Shown here: piece by piece, positions 59,693 to 64,000 of the stretch
How the letters are laid out: every line of letters begins with the position of its first letter
Position numbering within the stretch: position 1 is the stretch's first letter
Source: Serratia ureilytica
GTDB taxonomy: Bacteria > Pseudomonadota > Gammaproteobacteria > Enterobacterales > Enterobacteriaceae
Length of the DNA stretch: 64,000 nt
NCBI RefSeq assembly: GCF_013375155.1
Contig: NZ_JABXOF010000003.1
Span: 186,001 to 250,000, forward strand
Direction: 5' to 3'
Made by a program: the position numbers and the translations under genes
Notes under the pieces: generated by a model
What the model was told of the DNA's origin: nothing
What the model saw: the letters and a program-made list of their open reading frames with translations, nothing else
Database searches by the model: none

Positions 59693-60829
59693 CTAGTCTG
59701 GTTTGCCAGGCGCCGGCAGTTGGCTGGTCACGCAGTGAATGCCGCCGCCGCCGGCGGCGATCGCGTCGATCTCCAACTGCACCACCTTGCGCTGCGGATA
59801 GAGCGCCGACAGCAGTTCAAACGCCGCCTTGTCCGCCTGCGGGTCGCCAAACTCCGGGGCGATCACCGCGCCGTTGATAACGAAATAGTTGATGTAGCCC
59901 GCCGCGAAATCGGGATTGCGGCGGCTGAAACGGCTGTCGCGCGGTGCCCGCGGCGGCGAGAGCGTATGCACCTGCAGCGTGCGGCCGTCGGCGTCGGTCG
60001 CTGTCTTGAGGATCGCCAGATGCGTCTGGGTGACCGCATGATCGTAAGAGGCCGGGTCGGTGTCCAGATTGGCCACCACCACGCCCGGCCGCACGAAACG
60101 GGCGTAAAAATCGACGTGGGCATCGGTGATGTCTCGGCCTTTAATGCCCGGCAGCCAGATAATTTTACGCAGGCCGAGCATCGCCTTCAGCTCCTGCTCA
60201 ACCCGATCCCTGCTCCAGCCCGGGTTGCGGTTCGCATTCACCCAACTGCTCTCGGTCATGATGCCGGTGCCGCGCCCATCCACCTCAATGCCGCCGCCTT
60301 CGCCTACCAGTGCGCTGCGGCGTGGTTGAGGGACGCCGTATCGCCTGGCGGCAAACCCTGCCAGACGCGCATCCTTGGCATGCTGCTGCTTATCGCCCCA
60401 GCCGTTGAAGTTGAAATCCACCGCGCCCAGTTCGCCGGCATCATTGACGACGAAATTGGCGCCGATGTCGCGCATCCAGATATCATCCAGCTCGGTGACG
60501 ACATAGCTGACGTTGTGACTGCCGCAGATGGCCTCGGCCAATTGCCGTTCACGCTCGCGGCAAAAAACCGTCAACGGCTGAAATTCGGCGATGGCGCGGG
60601 CGATACGCCCCTGCGCCGCCCGCACGTCCGCCGTGAAGTCGCCCCAAATCGCGCGCTGCGCGCCGAACGCGATAAACGCCCGCTGTTGCGGTTCCCCTTC
60701 ATCCGGCAAGCGCCAGGCCGGATTAAGCGCAGCTTTTGCGTGACCGCGTAACGAAATACCCAATGATGCCGTCAAGCCGACGCCGGCCACCGCCGAAAGC
60801 TGCTTGATAAAGGTGCGGCGCGTTGACAT
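59693..60829 (-). CDS. Tat-exported agmatine deiminase family protein
   Basis: A 378-residue protein with a twin-arginine signal (MSTRRTFIKQLSAVAGVGL). It has WMRDIGANFVVNDAG, GEGGGIEVDGRGTGIMTES, DAHVDFYARFV and the C-terminal catalytic GGGGIHCVTSQLP (Cys). Relatives deiminate agmatine to N-carbamoylputrescine or act on peptidylarginine. Export to the periplasm is unusual for polyamine synthesis and suggests catabolic or extracellular use. It is divergent from the LysR gene, with a palindrome between them. Confidence 0.88.
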   Translation of the reverse strand: MSTRRTFIKQLSAVAGVGLTASLGISLRGHAKAALNPAWRLPDEGEPQQRAFIAFGAQRAIWGDFTADVRAAQGRIARAIAEFQPLTVFCRERERQLAEAICGSHNVSYVVTELDDIWMRDIGANFVVNDAGELGAVDFNFNGWGDKQQHAKDARLAGFAARRYGVPQPRRSALVGEGGGIEVDGRGTGIMTESSWVNANRNPGWSRDRVEQELKAMLGLRKIIWLPGIKGRDITDAHVDFYARFVRPGVVVANLDTDPASYDHAVTQTHLAILKTATDADGRTLQVHTLSPPRAPRDSRFSRRNPDFAAGYINYFVINGAVIAPEFGDPQADKAAFELLSALYPQRKVVQLEIDAIAAGGGGIHCVTSQLPAPGKPD

Positions 60830-60858
60830 AAATGCCCTCTTTTAATTAATTTAAATTC

Positions 60859-60874
60859 AACTGGTTAACCGGTT
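60859..60874. promoter_or_regulatory. Palindrome between the deiminase and LysR genes
   Basis: AACTGGTTAACCGGTT is a palindrome with one mismatched pair, centred in the divergent intergenic region. A LysR-type binding site is the natural guess. Confidence 0.45.
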
Positions 60875-60972
60875 TTTTCGCTCTCCGGGAATTGAATCTC
60901 ATGCTAGTCTTCCCCTGCCGCTGCGACAAACGATATATTTAGTGGATATCTGATTAGACAGGCTTATTGATA

Positions 60973-61836
60973 ATGTTAAAACACTGGCCCCCGTTAAGCG
61001 CATTGCGCGGTTTTGAAGCGGCGGCGCGTCTGGGCAGTTTTCATCAGGCCGCCGAAGAGCTGCACCTTACCCAGTCGGCAATCAGCCAGCAGATCCGCAG
61101 CCTCGAGGCTTTTCTGGAACAGCCGCTGTTTTTCCGCACCGGCCGCAGCGTGACTCTGACCGATGCCGGCCACGATCTGTTCAGCACCGCGCAGGTGATG
61201 CTGCAACAATTGGCCGTCGGCATTCGTCGTCTGGACCAATACCGCAAACCCAATCAGTTGATCGTCAACACGACGCCGGCCTTTGCCCGCCACTGGCTGA
61301 CGCCACGGCTGGGCGAGTTCAACCAGCGGCATCCGCAGATAGATCTGTGGCTCTTCACCAGCTTCGAGCCACCGGATATGGCGACGGACAGCATCGACTT
61401 GGCGATCCGCGACGATCTCAGCGCGCAGGCGGACTGCACCTTTAAGGTTCTCTGCACCGACCGGCTTTATCCCGCCTGCCACCCCAGCCTATTGGCGCTG
61501 GCGGCGGAGCAGCGCGTCACGCTGCACGGCGAACGCGAAATGGACTGGAGCCACTGGACGGTGGCGGGCGGCGCGCACGTCGGCCAGCGCGACAGCGGGC
61601 TGAATTTCTCCGATCCCGGCCTGCTGCTGGATGCCGCCTGCCAGGGGCTGGGCATCGCGTTGGTCAGTCAGCTGCTGGCGCAGCAAGCGCGTGACGCCGG
61701 GTTGCTGCATCCGTTAACCGAGCAACGCGTGCGCGGCGCCAACTGGGCGTGGCTGCTGCATCGCGACAGCGAACACAATCCGCTCGCCCGGCACTTCTGC
61801 CAATGGCTGCAATCGACGCTGCCGGCCGACGCATAA
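60973..61836 (+). CDS. LysR family regulator (GcvA-like)
   Basis: A 287-residue LTTR. MLKHWPPLSALRGFEAAARL and the HTH FHQAAEELHLTQSAISQQIRS resemble GcvA-type regulators. The effector domain ends WLLHRDSEHNPLARHFCQWL. ATG 60973 is preferred over TTG 60967. Divergent to the deiminase gene. A decayed copy of the C-terminal segment occurs after ggt. Confidence 0.92.
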   Translation: MLKHWPPLSALRGFEAAARLGSFHQAAEELHLTQSAISQQIRSLEAFLEQPLFFRTGRSVTLTDAGHDLFSTAQVMLQQLAVGIRRLDQYRKPNQLIVNTTPAFARHWLTPRLGEFNQRHPQIDLWLFTSFEPPDMATDSIDLAIRDDLSAQADCTFKVLCTDRLYPACHPSLLALAAEQRVTLHGEREMDWSHWTVAGGAHVGQRDSGLNFSDPGLLLDAACQGLGIALVSQLLAQQARDAGLLHPLTEQRVRGANWAWLLHRDSEHNPLARHFCQWLQSTLPADA

Positions 61837-61862
61837 CGCGCCACATCACGATTTGCTACTCT

Positions 61863-61884
61863 GGTCAGGCGGCCCCGCCTGACC
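61863..61884 (+). terminator. Perfect hairpin after the LysR gene
   Basis: GGTCAGGCGG pairs exactly with CCGCCTGACC with two bases in the loop. Confidence 0.75.
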
Positions 61885-61998
61885 GCTGCTACTTTCAATA
61901 AAGCGCCGCAACAGCCCGAATAAAACGCGCTAACCTGCTGTTTCAAAAATAATTAGTTGAATTCACCTGATAACTGAACATCGCTAAAAGGATCTTCT

Positions 61999-63672
61999 AT
62001 GTCTGCCGGTTTATTGAAAACGATAGCTCTGAGCGTGGCCCTGGCCTGCGCCGTCCCCGTCGCCTGTGCCGCCGATCTGAGCGCCGGCGCGGTCGCCGCT
62101 CCGGATCAGTATGGCGCAAAAGTCGCCGCGCATATTCTGCAGGCCGGCGGCAATGCGGTCGATGCGGCGGTCGCCACCGCCTTTACCCTGGCGGTCACCT
62201 ACCCTGAAGCCGGCAATATCGGCGGCGGCGGCTTTATGACGCTGTACGTCGACGGCAAACCCTATTTCCTCGACTACCGCGAAGTGGCGCCCAAGGCCGC
62301 CGGCAAAACTATGTATCTGAACGAGAAAGGCGAAGTGATCGAGAATCTCAGCCTGGTGGGCAGTCGCGCCGCCGGCGTGCCGGGCACCGTGCTGGGGCTG
62401 TGGGAAGCCCACAAGCGTTTCGGCAAGCTGCCGTGGGCCGAACTGCTGACGCCGGCGATCGGCTACGCCCGGCAAGGTTTCACCGTGGCGGATCAGCAGT
62501 ATCAGTACCGCGAAGACGCCAACAAGCTGTTTGCCGGTAAAACCAACTTCGGCGACTATTTCGGCGCCATGAAGCCCGGCACGGTGTTCAAACAGCCGGA
62601 GCTGGCCGCCACCCTTGAGCGCATCGCCAAATCGGGCGCCGACGATTTTTATCACGGCGAAACCGCCCGCCTGCTGGTGGCGCAAATGCAGCGCGACAAC
62701 GGGCTGATCGGCGCGGCGGATTTGGCCGACTATCGGGTGAAATGGCGTGAACCGATGCGCATCAGCTGGCGCGGCAACACCGTGTATACCGCCCCGCTGC
62801 CCAGCTCCGGCGGCATCGCGCTGGCGCAGCTGCTGGGGATAAAAGAAGATCGCGCCGCCGACTTCAAGGGCGTGCCGCTGAACTCGGCGCGCTATATCCA
62901 CCTGCTGGCGGAAATCGAAAAACGCGTGTTCGCCGATCGCGCCGACTACCTCGGCGACCCGGATTTCACTAACGTGCCGGAAGCGCAGCTGATCGCCCCC
63001 GACTACCTGCAAAAACGCGCCGCCGAGATCAACCCGACGGCGATCTCGCCGACCGAGCAGGTGCGGCCGGGGCTGGAAAGCCACCAAACCACCCACTTCT
63101 CGATCGTCGATGCGGCCGGCAACGCGGTCAGCAACACCTATACGCTTAACTGGGACTTCGGCAGCGGCGTGGTGGTCAAAGGCGCCGGTTTCCTGCTCAA
63201 CGACGAGATGGACGACTTCAGCGCCAAACCCGGCGTCGCCAACGCCTTCGGCGTGGTGGGCAGCGACGCCAACGCCATCGAGCCGGGCAAACGCATGCTC
63301 TCCTCGATGAGCCCGACCATCATCACCCGCGACGGCGACGTCACCCTGGTGATCGGCACGCCGGGCGGATCGCGCATCTTCACCTCGATCTTTCAGGTGA
63401 TCAACAATCTCTACGATTACCATCTGCCGCTGGCGCAGGCGGTGGCCGCCCAGCGCGTGCATCACCAACTGTTGCCGAAGGACACCGTTTATTACGACAG
63501 CTTCGCGCCGCTGACCGGCAAACCGGCGGACGAGCTGAAGGCCATGGGCTACACCCTCGAAGACCAGGGCTGGAACATGGGGGATATTCAGGTCATACGC
63601 GTCGATGGCCGCACGCCGGAAACCGCGTCCGATCCGCGCGGCCGCGGCGTGGGGCTGGTGGTGAAAAAGTAA
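61999..63672 (+). CDS. ggt: Gamma-glutamyltransferase
   Basis: A 557-residue Ntn-hydrolase precursor with a signal peptide (to about VACA). It has GGNAVDAAVATAFTLAVTYPEAGNIGGGGFM, the classic N-terminal signature in two blocks. The self-cleavage site is Gln363-Thr364 in HQTTHFSIVDAAGNAVS. RMLSSMSPTI and TPGGSRIFTSIFQVI form the small-subunit active site. It cleaves gamma-glutamyl bonds, for example of glutathione, in the periplasm. It is followed by a hairpin. Confidence 0.95.
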   Translation: MSAGLLKTIALSVALACAVPVACAADLSAGAVAAPDQYGAKVAAHILQAGGNAVDAAVATAFTLAVTYPEAGNIGGGGFMTLYVDGKPYFLDYREVAPKAAGKTMYLNEKGEVIENLSLVGSRAAGVPGTVLGLWEAHKRFGKLPWAELLTPAIGYARQGFTVADQQYQYREDANKLFAGKTNFGDYFGAMKPGTVFKQPELAATLERIAKSGADDFYHGETARLLVAQMQRDNGLIGAADLADYRVKWREPMRISWRGNTVYTAPLPSSGGIALAQLLGIKEDRAADFKGVPLNSARYIHLLAEIEKRVFADRADYLGDPDFTNVPEAQLIAPDYLQKRAAEINPTAISPTEQVRPGLESHQTTHFSIVDAAGNAVSNTYTLNWDFGSGVVVKGAGFLLNDEMDDFSAKPGVANAFGVVGSDANAIEPGKRMLSSMSPTIITRDGDVTLVIGTPGGSRIFTSIFQVINNLYDYHLPLAQAVAAQRVHHQLLPKDTVYYDSFAPLTGKPADELKAMGYTLEDQGWNMGDIQVIRVDGRTPETASDPRGRGVGLVVKK

Positions 63673-63678
63673 CCCTCC

Positions 63679-63708
63679 GGCGGCCCGCTTCAGGCACGCC
63701 GGGCCGCC
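63679..63708 (+). terminator. Hairpin after ggt
   Basis: GGCGGCCCG pairs with CGGGCCGCC across a 12-base loop, 6 bp after the stop. Confidence 0.7.
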
Positions 63709-63798
63709 ACTCACTGGCAGCTGCTGCACCGCTACAGCGTACATAACCCGCTCATCCGGTAATTCTGGCAGTGGCTGCAGTCGGCTTTTCTAGGTTAA
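63703..63798 (+). pseudogene. Remnant of a LysR-family C-terminus
   Basis: Read in one frame this gives AATHWQLLHRYSVHNPLIR, a stop at 63760, then FWQWLQSAF. The intact LysR protein upstream of ggt ends WLLHRDSEHNPLARHFCQWL. The shared LLHR, S-x-HNPL, R-x-F and QWLQS pattern over 24 residues shows this is the tail of a related regulator, interrupted by a stop and lacking the rest of the gene. Confidence 0.7.
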
Positions 63799-63828
63799 TA
63801 ATTACACACTCAGTTAATAGGATATACT

Positions 63829-64000
63829 TTATCTAGTCATTGGAATAACATCATCCATAGTGAATGGTACATTAGTACCATCGCAATGGGTGAAAAAGCC
63901 CAATCTAACTGACTCATCTGCCAAGTTAAACATCGCGATATGATGATGTTGTGCAAATATATTTTCTGAAAACAATCTAAGACCCGAACCATACAGTTCG
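63829..64000 (-). CDS. 3' end of an unidentified gene (runs off the right edge)
   Basis: The minus strand has an open frame of 57 codons ending in TAA at 63829, reading ENIFAQHHHIAMFNLADES, then GFFTHCDGTNVPFTMDDVIP. The sequence looks protein-like (no low-complexity bias), but codon use is AT-rich, unlike everything else in the window. I do not recognise the family. The composition suggests recently acquired DNA. Confidence 0.5.
   Translation of the reverse strand, partial: ELYGSGLRLFSENIFAQHHHIAMFNLADESVRLGFFTHCDGTNVPFTMDDVIPMTR

Overview
The window is about 60% GC, densely coded, and typical of the order Enterobacterales. Gene content (catechol siderophore NRPS with fes, entS and mbtH neighbours, a TonB copper receptor, RND efflux, ggt) points to Serratia, probably the S. 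marcescens group. This is inferred from gene content, not from a database match.

Region 1 (1-16.9 kb) is a compact biosynthetic and transport island. It has a DHA2 exporter, a TetR regulator, a Tat-exported metallophore-binding protein, a TonB receptor and a stand-alone carrier protein. An operon follows: aryl-acid AMP ligase, type II thioesterase, cysteine-synthase-fold PLP enzyme, an unknown 185-aa protein, a sarcosine-oxidase/NikD-type flavoenzyme, a KS-AT-ACP polyketide synthase, a Leu/Phe-dehydrogenase-like enzyme and an FGE/C-type-lectin-fold protein. Three near-identical 17-bp palindromes (1935, 6019, 6410) sit inside its promoters, with Fur-box-like sequences beside two of them. My reading is a lysine > picolinate > picolinoyl-ACP > picolinoylacetate > (+ aminoacrylate from serine) > 2-(2-pyridyl)-1-pyrroline-5-carboxylate route, that is, the Fe(II) chelator pyrimine (proferrorosamine A) or a relative. 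This is the most interesting item in the window.

Region 2 (16.9-21.4 kb) is a LacI-controlled sugar locus: isomerase/epimerase, Gfo/Idh/MocA dehydrogenase and periplasmic sugar-binding protein, with four copies of one LacI-type operator. No permease or ATPase is present.

Region 3 (21.4-32.4 kb) holds small accessory genes: a DUF4440 protein, a dispersed inverted repeat, a VOC protein, a YbaK-type deacylase, a DUF2231 membrane protein with a PQQ-type sugar dehydrogenase lipoprotein, a DUF2946 protein with a TonB copper receptor, a GNAT, a LysR/quinone-oxidoreductase pair and an HxlR/flavodoxin-fold pair.

Region 4 (32.4-46.9 kb) is a Fur-controlled catechol siderophore locus: fes, mbtH, a two-module NRPS (C-A-T-E-C-A-T-TE) and entS on the minus strand, divergent from a TonB siderophore receptor. 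The second adenylation domain has the EntF serine code. The first has an acidic code typical of basic amino acids and is followed by epimerisation, so the product should be a DHB-D-(basic aa)-L-Ser type catechol (vanchrobactin family). No 2,3-dihydroxybenzoate genes are in the window.

Region 5 (46.9-64 kb) is mostly chromosomal housekeeping and accessory material: a glutamate dehydrogenase, an acyl-CoA ligase, a DJ-1/PfpI protein, a DUF1493 protein, a complete RND tripartite pump, a methyltransferase, a Tat-exported agmatine-deiminase-family enzyme, a LysR regulator and gamma-glutamyltransferase. The right edge has a decayed LysR tail and the AT-rich 3' end of an unidentified gene.
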